This document shows, piece by piece, positions 18,238 through 28,376 of a DNA stretch of 64,000 bases. The notes below the pieces were generated by a model. It was not told the DNA's origin, made no database searches, and saw only the letters and a program-made list of their open reading frames with translations. Numbering within the stretch: the first letter of the stretch is position 1; each line of letters starts with the position of its first letter. The position numbers were made by a program, and so were the translations under genes. The DNA comes from Hypnocyclicus thermotrophus (GTDB lineage: Bacteria; Fusobacteriota; Fusobacteriia; Fusobacteriales; Fusobacteriaceae). Where the stretch lies: contig NZ_SOBG01000004.1 of NCBI RefSeq assembly GCF_004365575.1, forward strand, positions 62,001 through 126,000, in the 5' to 3' direction.

Positions 18238-20586
18238 TTATTTATTATCTATATATTTTCTAAAATAAAAATATACTTCTGTTCCATTATTTATTTCGCT
18301 TATTATATTTATATTTTCATTATATGTTGAAAGAATTTTATCTACTACTGTAAGTCCTAATCCTAATCCTCTATATTTTCTAGTATTTCCTTCTTCTAGT
18401 TGTCTAAAACTTTTAAGTATCTCTTTAACTTTATCTTTTGCCATTCCCATTCCATTATCTTTTAAAATTATTTTATATTTTTCTCCTTCTTCACTTATAA
18501 TTATATCTATTATTAGTCTATCTTTTTTAGAAAATTTTAAAGAGTTTGATATAAGATTTACAAATATTTGTTTTATTGCTTCTTGATCTCCATAAATAAT
18601 AGGGTTTTCTGTCTTATAATTTTTTCTTACTATTACTCTATCTTCTTCTATTACATTTTCTAGTCGCATTAATACTTCTTCTATTACATCAATTAAATAA
18701 AGTTTCGTATTTAAAAGTTCATACTTACCACTTTCAATTCGACTATAACTTATAATATTTTCTATTATTTCTTGTAATCTTTCTATATTATTCAAAGATG
18801 TTTTTAAAGCTTTTCTTTGTTTTATTGTTAATTTACCTATTTTCCCTGCAAGCAAAAGTTCAGTATATCCTTTTATTGGTACAAGAGGTATTTTTAATTC
18901 ATGGCTTACATTTGCCATAAATACATTTTTAGTTTTTTCTGATTTTTGAAGTTCCTTTGTTGCTTCTTCTAATTTTTGATTTTCTTTAATAAGTTTTAAA
19001 TATAATTTTCTATTTTCAAGTGCTAATAAAATTGTTTTTACATATGTAATAAGAGATTTTTTTGTTTCTTGTTCTAATTTTTTTCCATCATCTACTAATA
19101 AAATACCGTATAAATCTTTTGATTCACTTTTTTCACTAAATAATGGTACAACATAAGGTTCTTTAAATTCTTTATAATAAGATAAATCAATAATATCACT
19201 AGCTAAAACTATATCTCTTTTTTTTATATAATCAATATAATCCCAAATTTCTAAAATATCTGGTGGATTGCCTATTCCAAAGCTTTTAGTTAAAACTATA
19301 TCTTTACTTTCTTCTTTTACTATATAAATAGCTACTTTTCTAAGAATAAGTCCTTCCCTAATTCCTTTTATTACAATTTCATAAAAATTATCATCTATAA
19401 TATATTTTGAAACATTTACAATTAAATAATATATATTTGTTATCTCTGATATTCTATTATTTAATAATTTATTTATTCTATCAATATTTTCATTTTTTTC
19501 CTGCATTTTCTTTTGAGTTTCTTTCATCTCTTTATTCATTAATTCTAATCTTTGAGAATAATGTTTATTATTATTATTTGCTTCTTCTAATTCATTTATT
19601 TTATCTCTTAAAGTTATTGTCATTGCTTCAAAATCTCTGGCAAGTATACCTATTTCATCTCCAGATAGTTTTAATTTCCCCAAGTTAATATCAAGATTCC
19701 CCTCTTTTAATGAATTTATTTTATTAGTAAGTTCCTTTATTGAATCTACTACAAGATTTAGCATTGTTGTAGAAATTAAAAATATAAGAGAAAATACTAA
19801 AAACATAGCAATAAAAAGATAACTTGTTATTTTTTGTATATCACTAAATAATTTAGTTACGTCAAAAAGAAATAACCACTTTAAACTATCTATATTTTCA
19901 ATATCTATTAATTTATAAAAATATATTTTTTCTCCAATTTCTAAATAATTATCCTTTCTAAATTGAAGTATACTATCCTTTTTTAAGGTCCCTTTTATTA
20001 CTTTATTTTTGTCAAATAAAATCACTTCTGTTACAAAAATATTTTTATATCTATAAATCTCTTTTTCTGATATCTTGTATCTATATACAATAGTTCCCAT
20101 ATATTTATTCATATCTATAGATACAATAGAATATATGTATAAGTCATTTCCTAATTTTTTATATCTTATTCCTTCTTCATTAAAATCTATTTTTTCATTT
20201 TTTTTAAATCCTTTAGTAAATATTAAATCTTGTTTACTACTATATATAGCTATATCAAAATTTTTATAATTACTTGTGAGAGTATTATAATAATTATAAA
20301 GATTATTATACTCTTCTTTTCTTATATTATATCCAATATCTGCTTTATTTAATAATCTAATAAGGTCAATATTTTTAGACATCATTTCAGTTTCACGTCT
20401 AAAATTTTCTTTGAATTCATATAATTCATATTGTATATAATTAATTTTTTCTTCTATTTTACTTTTATTTTCTTGTTCTAAATTTCTATAAATAACTTCA
20501 CTTGAAATTAAATAAGCAAAAATTAACGATAAAATACTTGTAAAAATAATAATTATCGAAAATTTACTTTTTATACTCACCTTCAT
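18238..20586 (-). CDS. Membrane sensor histidine kinase with HAMP and GAF
   Basis: 782 aa. TM1 lies at about 8-28, an extracytoplasmic sensor region at 29-250 and TM2 at about 255-278. HAMP is near 280-333, followed by a long coiled coil, a GAF-like domain (385-525), HisKA with the phospho-acceptor H562 in ANVSHELKIP, and an HATPase domain with NLISNSLKFSK, DNGMGMA and GLGLGL. No response regulator is adjacent, so it is an orphan kinase. GGAGG precedes the ATG. It diverges from the repeat-protein gene at 20689. Confidence 0.93.
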   Translation of the reverse strand: MKVSIKSKFSIIIIFTSILSLIFAYLISSEVIYRNLEQENKSKIEEKINYIQYELYEFKENFRRETEMMSKNIDLIRLLNKADIGYNIRKEEYNNLYNYYNTLTSNYKNFDIAIYSSKQDLIFTKGFKKNEKIDFNEEGIRYKKLGNDLYIYSIVSIDMNKYMGTIVYRYKISEKEIYRYKNIFVTEVILFDKNKVIKGTLKKDSILQFRKDNYLEIGEKIYFYKLIDIENIDSLKWLFLFDVTKLFSDIQKITSYLFIAMFLVFSLIFLISTTMLNLVVDSIKELTNKINSLKEGNLDINLGKLKLSGDEIGILARDFEAMTITLRDKINELEEANNNNKHYSQRLELMNKEMKETQKKMQEKNENIDRINKLLNNRISEITNIYYLIVNVSKYIIDDNFYEIVIKGIREGLILRKVAIYIVKEESKDIVLTKSFGIGNPPDILEIWDYIDYIKKRDIVLASDIIDLSYYKEFKEPYVVPLFSEKSESKDLYGILLVDDGKKLEQETKKSLITYVKTILLALENRKLYLKLIKENQKLEEATKELQKSEKTKNVFMANVSHELKIPLVPIKGYTELLLAGKIGKLTIKQRKALKTSLNNIERLQEIIENIISYSRIESGKYELLNTKLYLIDVIEEVLMRLENVIEEDRVIVRKNYKTENPIIYGDQEAIKQIFVNLISNSLKFSKKDRLIIDIIISEEGEKYKIILKDNGMGMAKDKVKEILKSFRQLEEGNTRKYRGLGLGLTVVDKILSTYNENINIISEINNGTEVYFYFRKYIDNK

Positions 20587-20619
20587 ACAAGGTTCCTCCT
20601 TGATAATAAATAGAAAAAA

Positions 20620-20672
20620 TGATAAACTAATTTATCAAATAAATTATACCATAATTTTTTTTGAAAGTACAA
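20620..20672 (-). promoter_or_regulatory. Kinase promoter and 18-bp inverted repeat
   Basis: Minus-strand TTGTAC (20667-20672) and TATAAT (20643-20648) are 18 bases apart. Just at the expected start site is TGATAAA-CTAA-TTTATCA (20620-20637), a perfect 7-bp dyad that looks like an operator in this divergent intergenic region. Confidence 0.55.
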
Positions 20673-20688
20673 TACGGAGGTTTTTTTA

Positions 20689-22215
20689 ATGAAAAAAAAT
20701 ATTTTTATCCTCTTTTTTATAATAAATATTTTTTTATTTGCAAAAGAATATAATATTTATGTTTTTAATGAAAACTATTCACCTATTTCTGCTGCAAGTA
20801 TTATTATTGATAATACTTATTATTCAACTGATTTTAATGGTTATTTAAAAGTAGAAATCCCTAATAATGAATTTTTTGTTTCTATTTCAAAAAATGGATA
20901 TATTAATAAAAAAATATTTGTTTCAAATAACACTAATAATATAAATATAATGCTTATTAAAAAAAATATGAATTCAAAAAAATTATTTGTTGGTTTAAAA
21001 TATGATAATAACAATAATTATTATTTTTTAGATAGTATGAATTTAAATAATTTTTCATTTAATAGCATCATAAATTTTTATAATGATAATAAATTAATTT
21101 ATAGCTTTGATTATCATAACTCGCCTATTAGTATTGATATATTACCAAATATATATGACGTGAAAATTATCAATTCTTACAATTCTATTATTTATAAAAA
21201 TATTATTATAAATGAAAATACTAAACCTTTTTTGTTGTTTTCAATGAAAAAGAATACTCTTTTAGTTAAAGGTATTGTAAAATCAAATAACTATTATATT
21301 GGTGGTGCTAAAATAACATTTACTGATATTAATAACAATAATTTTGAAACATTTTCAAATATAACAGGTAATTTTTATATAGAACTTCCTAAAAATGATT
21401 ATACAATCTCAATTGAAAAAATTGGTTATAAAAGTAATAATATAAAATTATCAGTAAAAAATAATATCCAAAATTTAGAATTATCATTAAAAGAATTAGG
21501 TGGTTATATTTCTGGCTATATAATTGACGAAAAAAATAACCCCATTAATAATGCTCTTATAAATATAAATAACAGTATTAACTCTTTTTCTATTTATTCT
21601 AACGATAAAGGTTTTTTCAAAGTAAAAGTTCCTTCAGGAATAAATATATTAAAAATAACAAAAAATGGTTATTTAACTAATGGTATTATTAAAAATATTA
21701 AAAATTATTCTTCTATCGAAAACCTTTATATAAAATTAGAGAAAAAAGTAAGTAATTTAAAGGGAAGAGTTATTGCAAATTCTGAATATGCAAGTAATGT
21801 AAATATATTTTTATATAAAGATAATAAACATATCGCTACCACTACTACAAATAAAAATGGATTTTATATCTTTGAAAATTTACCACTTTTCGAATCATAT
21901 AAAATCATTATAAAAAACTCTTTAAATAAAGATATTTTTACATCTAAAGATATCTTTTTAACTGATGAAAGCGATAAAGAATTTAATATTTTTTATAATT
22001 ATAATTATAAAAAATTAATTCTAGAATTCCCTGAAAAATTTTATAAACCTGTATATATTAATAATAAAAAATATCTACCTGATAGTAATAGCTTGATTTA
22101 TCTAGATATTGATCCAAATATCAATTCTCTTGAAATCTCTATTCCAGAATACAATTATAAAAACATTTTAAGTTTAACTAATGAAAATAAAATATATTTA
22201 AAAATTAAATTATAA
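20689..22215 (+). CDS. Secreted carboxypeptidase-regulatory-like repeat protein
   Basis: 508 aa with a clear signal peptide (MKKNIFILFFIINIFLFA). The mature part is built from about five or six beta-sandwich repeats of CarboxypepD_reg/PEGA type, each with a pattern like 'A.I.I.........S...G.F.V..P.G.Y.I.I.K.GY' (e.g. FVSISKNGYINKK, YTISIEKIGYKSN, NILKITKNGYLTN). Such domains are structural or adhesive and found on cell surfaces. CGGAGG precedes the ATG. It is very rich in Asn and Ile, matching the base composition. The function is unknown. Confidence 0.8.
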   Translation: MKKNIFILFFIINIFLFAKEYNIYVFNENYSPISAASIIIDNTYYSTDFNGYLKVEIPNNEFFVSISKNGYINKKIFVSNNTNNINIMLIKKNMNSKKLFVGLKYDNNNNYYFLDSMNLNNFSFNSIINFYNDNKLIYSFDYHNSPISIDILPNIYDVKIINSYNSIIYKNIIINENTKPFLLFSMKKNTLLVKGIVKSNNYYIGGAKITFTDINNNNFETFSNITGNFYIELPKNDYTISIEKIGYKSNNIKLSVKNNIQNLELSLKELGGYISGYIIDEKNNPINNALININNSINSFSIYSNDKGFFKVKVPSGINILKITKNGYLTNGIIKNIKNYSSIENLYIKLEKKVSNLKGRVIANSEYASNVNIFLYKDNKHIATTTTNKNGFYIFENLPLFESYKIIIKNSLNKDIFTSKDIFLTDESDKEFNIFYNYNYKKLILEFPEKFYKPVYINNKKYLPDSNSLIYLDIDPNINSLEISIPEYNYKNILSLTNENKIYLKIKL

Positions 22216-22251
22216 AATCTTTCCAAAATTTTGGAAAGATTTTATAATTTA
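22206..22251. terminator. 46-bp perfect palindrome, shared convergent terminator
   Basis: Twenty-three consecutive base pairs with no mismatch, centred between 22228 and 22229 on AAAATTTT, core TCTTTCC/GGAAAGA. It contains the TAA of the plus-strand repeat-protein gene and, on its other arm, the TAA of the minus-strand TPR gene. It most likely terminates both. Confidence 0.9.
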
Positions 22252-23946
22252 TAACAAATAATTTCTTTTTAATATTTGAAAATATTTTTCAGCTTTTTCT
22301 ATATTCCCTTTATTTTTATAATATAAATATAAGTAATACATTTCAACATCTGTTTTTTCGTTTTTTTTCTCAATTTCATTTTTATAATAATCATCAAAAA
22401 CTAAATTATTTTTATTAAAATAAAAATATTTTAATTCATTTGGAATTATCCACTCTTTTTGATATTCATATTTTTCTAATGCTATATCTAAATACTCTTG
22501 CCAGCCATTTTTTAATAAAAAATCTAATTGTTTGAAATTCAACTTTTCTTTATACATTAATAATTTTACATATTCACCTTTATCAAAATAATATTGTATT
22601 AAATCTTTTTCAAAGGTTTTGTCTATATCATAAGCATATTTAATAGCATATTCAATATAATATTTTTTATTATATAAAAGTTTTAATTTAGCCATCAATT
22701 CATCTATTCTATTTGAGTTTTCTAAAATCTCTATATACTTTTGAATAAATTCTTCATTTTCAAATCCTTTAAATATTTTTTCTGCTAAAAGTAATTCAGC
22801 CTCATAACTTTTTTCTGATTTTATTAAAATATCTATTTTCATTAAAAAAAGCTCTTTATCAAAAGTTTTATTTATATATTCATCTATTATTTGTATTTTT
22901 TCATCATCATTTAATACATAATTTAATTTATATTTAATCATCTCTTTTTTATATTTACCTTTAAATTCATTATTATTTTCATAAAAAGATATAAGATTTA
23001 TAATCTCTTTATCAGATATACCATTTTGAAGTCTATCTTTAAAAAATTTATAAAACATATCTTCATTTTTAAATGATAAATTATACATTATCTTAAAATC
23101 TTTATTTAAAAAATAAAGTTTATAAAGATTATCTATATCACTTTCTCTTATATATCTCTTTTCTAATTTTTTAAATTCTTTATTAAAATCTTCTGATTTT
23201 TTGTATTTTAAATAATATAATTTTTCTAAATCATTTCTAAATCCTGTTAATTTAGCTAATTTTTCTTCATATAAAAAATATTCATAATATCCTTCTTTAT
23301 TCTCTAAAGATTTTATTTTTGCATAAGCTAATTCACTTAATTCTTTTGGTGTTGCAATTTTTATTAATATAGCTTTTAAATATTCATCATTTTCAAAATC
23401 CTTATTTTTTATAATTTCAACCAATTTATGTTTTTCCTCTGTATTCCATTCATTGTTAAGAAAAAATTCATAGTACTTTTGTGAATCATAGGAATATAAT
23501 TCTAATTTTTGAAATTTATTTAAACTGTATTTAGTCATATCAATAGCTAAATTATTATTTTGAATCAAATCAACAATATACATGTATAGTTCCAAAATCT
23601 CTTTTTGTTCAGCTTTTTTTTCAATATACTTATCTAAATATTTTATTTCTTTATTATAATCTCCTAACTCATGATATATTTTAGAAATTTTTAGATATTC
23701 ATTAGGATATATTTTTTCATATTCCCTTAAAAAATTTAGTGCAGCTTCTTTTTCGCCTATATCTGCATAAACTTTTGCTATTTCATAATAAGATTCAGTA
23801 TTATTATCTTCTAATAAATCTGATAAATATTTTGATATTTTTTTAGGAAAATATACTTTTTTACCTAAAAAAGAAGTTATTTCATATTTTGAGACTGATG
23901 CAAATATATTTATTGAAATTAATAAATATAATATTATTTTCTTCAT
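22249..23946 (-). CDS. Secreted tetratricopeptide-repeat protein
   Basis: 565 aa. A signal peptide (MKKIILYLLISINIFAS) is followed by an all-helical protein. TPR-like units are clear near the N-terminus (SYYEIAKVYADIGEKEAALNFLREYEKIYP, then ISKIYHELGDYNKEIKYLDKYI) and again near the C-terminus (YYLYLYYKNKGNIEKAEKYFQ). The middle is rich in Lys, Glu and Tyr without a recognised domain. It is probably periplasmic and acts in protein contacts. It follows tsaD by 11 bases in a dacA-tsaD-TPR run. Confidence 0.8.
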   Translation of the reverse strand: MKKIILYLLISINIFASVSKYEITSFLGKKVYFPKKISKYLSDLLEDNNTESYYEIAKVYADIGEKEAALNFLREYEKIYPNEYLKISKIYHELGDYNKEIKYLDKYIEKKAEQKEILELYMYIVDLIQNNNLAIDMTKYSLNKFQKLELYSYDSQKYYEFFLNNEWNTEEKHKLVEIIKNKDFENDEYLKAILIKIATPKELSELAYAKIKSLENKEGYYEYFLYEEKLAKLTGFRNDLEKLYYLKYKKSEDFNKEFKKLEKRYIRESDIDNLYKLYFLNKDFKIMYNLSFKNEDMFYKFFKDRLQNGISDKEIINLISFYENNNEFKGKYKKEMIKYKLNYVLNDDEKIQIIDEYINKTFDKELFLMKIDILIKSEKSYEAELLLAEKIFKGFENEEFIQKYIEILENSNRIDELMAKLKLLYNKKYYIEYAIKYAYDIDKTFEKDLIQYYFDKGEYVKLLMYKEKLNFKQLDFLLKNGWQEYLDIALEKYEYQKEWIIPNELKYFYFNKNNLVFDDYYKNEIEKKNEKTDVEMYYLYLYYKNKGNIEKAEKYFQILKRNYLL

Positions 23947-23957
23947 TTTATCATCAC

Positions 23958-24962
23958 CTAATCTTTTTCTATATTTAAACTAGCTATACCATTTAGATTT
24001 AAATCTGCAAATATATCATTTTGATATTTCAACTTATAATATCCAGCAGCAGCTATCATCGCTGCATTATCTGTACAAAGTTTTAAACTTGGATAAAACA
24101 CATTTATATTTTCTTTTTTAGCTCTATTTGTTAATTCACTTCTAAGCTCTGAATTTGCAGCTACACCTCCTGCTATAATAATTTGATTTACTTTTTTTTC
24201 TTTTGCAGCAACTATTACTTTTTTACATAATATATCAACTACTTTTTTTTGAAATGAAGTAGCTAAATCTTCTTTTGAAAACTCTTCTTTTTTCATATTC
24301 ATTTTATTTACATAATTTATAACAGATGTTTTTATACCTGAAAAACTAAAATCATATCCTTCTACTTTTGGCTCTGGTATTGAAATAACATTTTTCCCTA
24401 ATTTTGCCATTTTATCAATAATAGGCCCTCCTGGATATCCAAGATTTAAAACTCTAGCTACTTTATCATAACTCTCTCCTACTGCATCATCAAGAGTTGA
24501 ACCAATATTATAAAATTTATGATTTTCATCAATATATACAATATTTGTATGACCACCTGAAACAACTAAAGATATAAAAGGAGCTCTTATATCATATTCT
24601 AAAAAACTAGCATATATATGTCCTTTTATATGATGTACTGGTATAATTGGAATATTATGAGAATAGGAAAGTCCTTTTGCAAAAGAAATTCCTACAAGTA
24701 ACGCTCCTATAAGTCCTGGTGCATATGTTACTGCTATATAGTCTATATCTTTTATTTTTATTTTCGCTTTTTCTAATGCTTCGTCTAAAATATAAGAAAT
24801 ATTTTTTATATGATGCCTTGAAGCTATTTCTGGTACTACACCACCATATTCTTTATGAATATCAATTTGAGACGAAATTATATTTGATAAAATTTCCTTT
24901 CCATCTTTTAGTACTGATATCGATGTTTCATCACATGATGTTTCTATTCCTAAAATATACAT
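23958..24962 (-). CDS. tsaD: tRNA N6-adenosine threonylcarbamoyltransferase TsaD
   Basis: 334 aa. It transfers threonylcarbamoyl to A37 of ANN-decoding tRNAs, with TsaB and TsaE. It begins MYILGIETSCDETS, has the metal-binding HHIKGH, and SGGHTN and GGVAANSELR, all typical. The frame stays open upstream to 25043, but AAGGAG is placed for the ATG at 24962, and family members start there. The extra upstream frame runs through a 26-base-period duplication of the dacA end. Confidence 0.97.
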   Translation of the reverse strand: MYILGIETSCDETSISVLKDGKEILSNIISSQIDIHKEYGGVVPEIASRHHIKNISYILDEALEKAKIKIKDIDYIAVTYAPGLIGALLVGISFAKGLSYSHNIPIIPVHHIKGHIYASFLEYDIRAPFISLVVSGGHTNIVYIDENHKFYNIGSTLDDAVGESYDKVARVLNLGYPGGPIIDKMAKLGKNVISIPEPKVEGYDFSFSGIKTSVINYVNKMNMKKEEFSKEDLATSFQKKVVDILCKKVIVAAKEKKVNQIIIAGGVAANSELRSELTNRAKKENINVFYPSLKLCTDNAAMIAAAGYYKLKYQNDIFADLNLNGIASLNIEKD

Positions 24963-25023
24963 TTTTTCTCCTTTTTTTAATTTTAAAAACTTATTTTCAA
25001 ATTCATTTCTTAAGATTTTTTGA

Positions 25024-25073
25024 TTTTTTAACAATTTCATCAACTAAAATTTTTTAACAATTTCGTCAACTAA
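25024..25073. repeat. Short tandem duplication at 3' end of dacA
   Basis: The 24 bases at 25050-25073, which include the last codons and stop of dacA, are repeated at 25024-25047 with one difference (C for T on one strand), a period of 26. It suggests replication slippage beyond the stop codon. Confidence 0.85.
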
Positions 25074-26138
25074 GTTTCCTTTTAACATTTTTTCTTTATT
25101 TACTAATTTTATTCTTGCTAATTCTTTATTATTATATCTAATCACATAAGTTCCTAATTCTTTATTTTTTTCTATTGGTGCATAAATATTTTCTGGTAAA
25201 TAAACTGTTTTTTCTAATTTCCATTCTTTTTTTATTAATGCCGAATAATCTTTTTCTGCATACAAGTTTATAGTATTTTTTTTCCCACCAATTACTTTTG
25301 CTTGAATAATAAAATCATCTTTTTTTACTAAAGTTTTTATTTCATAATTATTATATACATAGTTTATCTCTTTTTCTATTTCTTCATCTCTATTTTTTTC
25401 ATTTGGCGCACCTAAAAGTACAATAATAATATCAAAATTTTTTCTATCTACAATAACACTCATATTATACCCTGCACTATCATGATGGCCGGTTTTTAAT
25501 CCAATTACTCCTAAATTTTTTTTTAAAAAATTATTTCTTGTTTTAATTGTATATCTATTATTTTTAATTTTAGCAGTTTTTAATTTTACAATATCCATTA
25601 TTTCTTTATAATTCTTGAATATTTCAAGTGAAAGTTTTGATATATCATAAGCTGTTGATATATCCATACCTTTTCCTGTCATATCACTCGGTAATCCTGT
25701 AGGTGTATAATACTTTGTATCTTTTAATCCTAATTCTTTTGCTTTTTCATTCATTTTCTCAACAAATTTATCTACATCCTTATAAGTGTATTCTGCTAAT
25801 GCATATGCCGCATTATTAGCTGAATGAATAAGCGTTGCTTTCAATAAATCTTTTACTGTTACTATTTCTCCTATATTAAGCGATATTCTACTTCCACCTA
25901 TTTTGGCTGCATCTAAAGATATTTTTATTTTATCATCCATTTTTATATTTCCTGCTCTTATTTCATCAATTACAATAACAGATGTCATAATCTTTGCAAT
26001 AGAAGCTGTTGGGTGTTTTAAATAAATATTTTTACTATCAATAATATTTCCATTTGTATCCATTGTTAATTTAGATACATAATCTGCATTTGCTATAAAA
26101 TTTAATATCAAAAAAATATAAAAAATTATTTTTTTCAA
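25044..26138 (-). CDS. dacA: D-alanyl-D-alanine carboxypeptidase (S11 family)
   Basis: 364 aa penicillin-binding protein that trims the stem pentapeptide of peptidoglycan. A signal peptide (MKKIIFYIFLILNFIANA) precedes the catalytic domain with SIAK at 46-49 (nucleophile Ser46), SAN at 106-108 and KTG at 215-217. A C-terminal PBP5-like beta domain follows. The start is well placed after GGAGG. It heads the dacA-tsaD-TPR group. Confidence 0.94.
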   Translation of the reverse strand: MKKIIFYIFLILNFIANADYVSKLTMDTNGNIIDSKNIYLKHPTASIAKIMTSVIVIDEIRAGNIKMDDKIKISLDAAKIGGSRISLNIGEIVTVKDLLKATLIHSANNAAYALAEYTYKDVDKFVEKMNEKAKELGLKDTKYYTPTGLPSDMTGKGMDISTAYDISKLSLEIFKNYKEIMDIVKLKTAKIKNNRYTIKTRNNFLKKNLGVIGLKTGHHDSAGYNMSVIVDRKNFDIIIVLLGAPNEKNRDEEIEKEINYVYNNYEIKTLVKKDDFIIQAKVIGGKKNTINLYAEKDYSALIKKEWKLEKTVYLPENIYAPIEKNKELGTYVIRYNNKELARIKLVNKEKMLKGNLVDEIVKKF

Positions 26139-26238
26139 TTTATTACCTCCAAATTATATTTTCAAAACTTATTATAATATATTTTCTTTATTATTACAAA
26201 TTTTAGTTTTTTCAATTTTTTGATAATAAGCTTTAAAA

Positions 26239-26266
26239 AAAATAGTGAGCTCAACTCTCACTATTT
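26239..26266 (-). terminator. Terminator overlapping the rnr stop codon
   Basis: 11-bp arms AAAATAGTGAG and CTCACTATTTT around a 6-base loop, followed by TTTTTAAAG on the minus strand. The hairpin includes the last codons of rnr. Confidence 0.88.
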
Positions 26267-28368
26267 TCATTTAGCATTTCTATCGGAATCACTTCTATTT
26301 CAAGTTCTTTCATATCTACTCTTATTATCACTACTCTTAGTTTATCCCCAATTTTATATGTAATATTATTATCAGTATCTATCATTGTTAAACTCTCTTC
26401 ATTATATTCATGATATGATTTTGATTGAATAACATTATAAAAACAATCTATATACTCTTCTGTTTCCATAAATATACCATTTTTATTCATTCCTGTAATT
26501 ATCGCATTATATTCATTTCCTATTTTATCTTTCATATATTCAACTACTTTTATTCTAATACTTTCTTCTTCTATACTCATTGCTGTTCTTTCAGTTTTAG
26601 ATATATGTTTCCCCACTTCATCAAGAGTATCCTCTAAGTATTTTATTCTTTTTTTAGAAGGGTATTTTGAAAGTGTATCATTTAATATCCTATGTACAAC
26701 TAAATCTGCATATCTTCTAATTGGTGAAGTAAAATGTGTATAAAATGTTGAAGCAAGTCCAAAATGTCCTGTATTTTCTTTTGTATATCTTGCTTGTTTT
26801 AAAGACATAAGTATAAGCTTATGAATTATCATATTTATACCTTTTTCTTTTGAATCATCTATTATTTTTTGAAATTTCCCTGGATGTAATTCATCTAAAT
26901 TATGCAAATTGTATCCAAATTTTGAAAGAGATTCATTAAGTTTCATAAGTCTTTCTTCATCTGGTTTGTCATGAGTACGATATATTGAAGGTATTTCTAA
27001 CCAAAATATTTTTTCAGCGACTGTTTCATTTGCAGCAATCATAAAATCTTCTATTACTTTTTCTGCTTCTCCTCTTTCTCTAGTTTTTATATAATCTACT
27101 TTTTTATTTTCATCTAATACTACTTTAATTTCAGGTAAATCAAAGTCAATAGAGCCTCTTGATTTTTTTACTTGTCTAAGTACCTTTGATAATTCCAACA
27201 TTAAAAACAACATATCTTTTATATTTGAATATTTACTGCTTAAATCTTTATTTCCTTTATATATTTCATTTACATCACTATATGTCATTCTTTCCACACT
27301 ACGTATTACTGATTTATATACTTTATGGTCTATCACTTTACCTTTTTTGTCTATTATCATATCACAAGTAAAAGTAAATTTATCTTCATACGGATTTAAA
27401 GAGCATAGTCCATTTGAAATCTCTTTTGGAAACATAGGTATTACTCTATCTACTAAATATATAGAATTTCCCCTTTTATATGCTTCTTCATCTAATGCTG
27501 AACCTTCTTTTACATAATAACTAACATCAGCTATACTTACTATAAGTCGATAATTTTCTCCTTTTTTTTCTACATATACAGCATCATCAAGGTCTTTTGC
27601 ATCAGCACCATCTATTGTAATAATATTATAATCTCTTAAATCTACTCTATTTTCATCTTTTTCATAATTAATAGAAATTAATTTATTAATTTCTTGTTTT
27701 ACTTCTAAAGGAAATTTTTCTTCTATTCCTTCTCTTTTTAAAAGAGCCTCTATCATTACCTCACTATCAAATGGATCACCTAATATTTCTACTATTTTTC
27801 CTTCTGGTTTTTTTTCATTATCTCCCCAAAAAGTAATTTTAACTAATACTAATTCTCCATCTTTTGCATTTTTCATTTTATTTTTTGGGATAAATATATC
27901 TTTACCAAAATTTTGAAATGGTACAACAAATCCAAAATTAGGTTTCCTTTGAAGAATTCCTATTATTTTATCATTTTCTCTTTTTAATACTTTTTCTACT
28001 TCACCTTCTTTATTTTTTCCCTTTTTATTTTCTTTTGTTATTTTTACAAGTACTGTGTCCCCTGAAAAAGCACCATTAAATTTTGACTTTGGAATAAAAA
28101 CACTAAACTCTTCACCATCAACAAAAGCAAATCTATTTTTTACCACATCTAAAGTTCCTTTTATATATCCACCATTTTCAGGTATATTATACTTTCCACT
28201 TTTTAATCTTATTATTTCTCCATTTTCAATCCATTTATTTATAATACTTATATTTTTTTTCTTTTTCTTAGAAGACCATCCTACTATACTAAAAAGTTCA
28301 TTTGTTGTAATTGATTTCTTTTTAATTTTTAAATATTCTCTTAGTATTTCTAATTCTCTATCTATCAT
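26251..28368 (-). CDS. rnr: Ribonuclease R
   Basis: 705 aa RNB-family 3'-5' exoribonuclease able to degrade structured RNA. It has an N-terminal winged helix, two cold-shock domains (IKGTLDVVKNRFAFVD and IIGILQRKPNFGFVVP), the RNB catalytic centre with ITIDGADAKDLDDAVYVE, and a C-terminal S1 domain. The family usually has more Lys at the C-terminus; here it ends soon after S1. AGGAG precedes the ATG. It follows yqeK by 8 bases. Confidence 0.96.
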   Translation of the reverse strand: MIDRELEILREYLKIKKKSITTNELFSIVGWSSKKKKKNISIINKWIENGEIIRLKSGKYNIPENGGYIKGTLDVVKNRFAFVDGEEFSVFIPKSKFNGAFSGDTVLVKITKENKKGKNKEGEVEKVLKRENDKIIGILQRKPNFGFVVPFQNFGKDIFIPKNKMKNAKDGELVLVKITFWGDNEKKPEGKIVEILGDPFDSEVMIEALLKREGIEEKFPLEVKQEINKLISINYEKDENRVDLRDYNIITIDGADAKDLDDAVYVEKKGENYRLIVSIADVSYYVKEGSALDEEAYKRGNSIYLVDRVIPMFPKEISNGLCSLNPYEDKFTFTCDMIIDKKGKVIDHKVYKSVIRSVERMTYSDVNEIYKGNKDLSSKYSNIKDMLFLMLELSKVLRQVKKSRGSIDFDLPEIKVVLDENKKVDYIKTRERGEAEKVIEDFMIAANETVAEKIFWLEIPSIYRTHDKPDEERLMKLNESLSKFGYNLHNLDELHPGKFQKIIDDSKEKGINMIIHKLILMSLKQARYTKENTGHFGLASTFYTHFTSPIRRYADLVVHRILNDTLSKYPSKKRIKYLEDTLDEVGKHISKTERTAMSIEEESIRIKVVEYMKDKIGNEYNAIITGMNKNGIFMETEEYIDCFYNVIQSKSYHEYNEESLTMIDTDNNITYKIGDKLRVVIIRVDMKELEIEVIPIEMLNENSES

Positions 28369-28376
28369 TTTTACTC

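Noticed and set aside
24963-25043. N-terminal extension of TsaD
   Set aside because: It runs through duplicated dacA tail DNA, and family members start at the MYILGIETSCDET methionine, which has its own Shine-Dalgarno.
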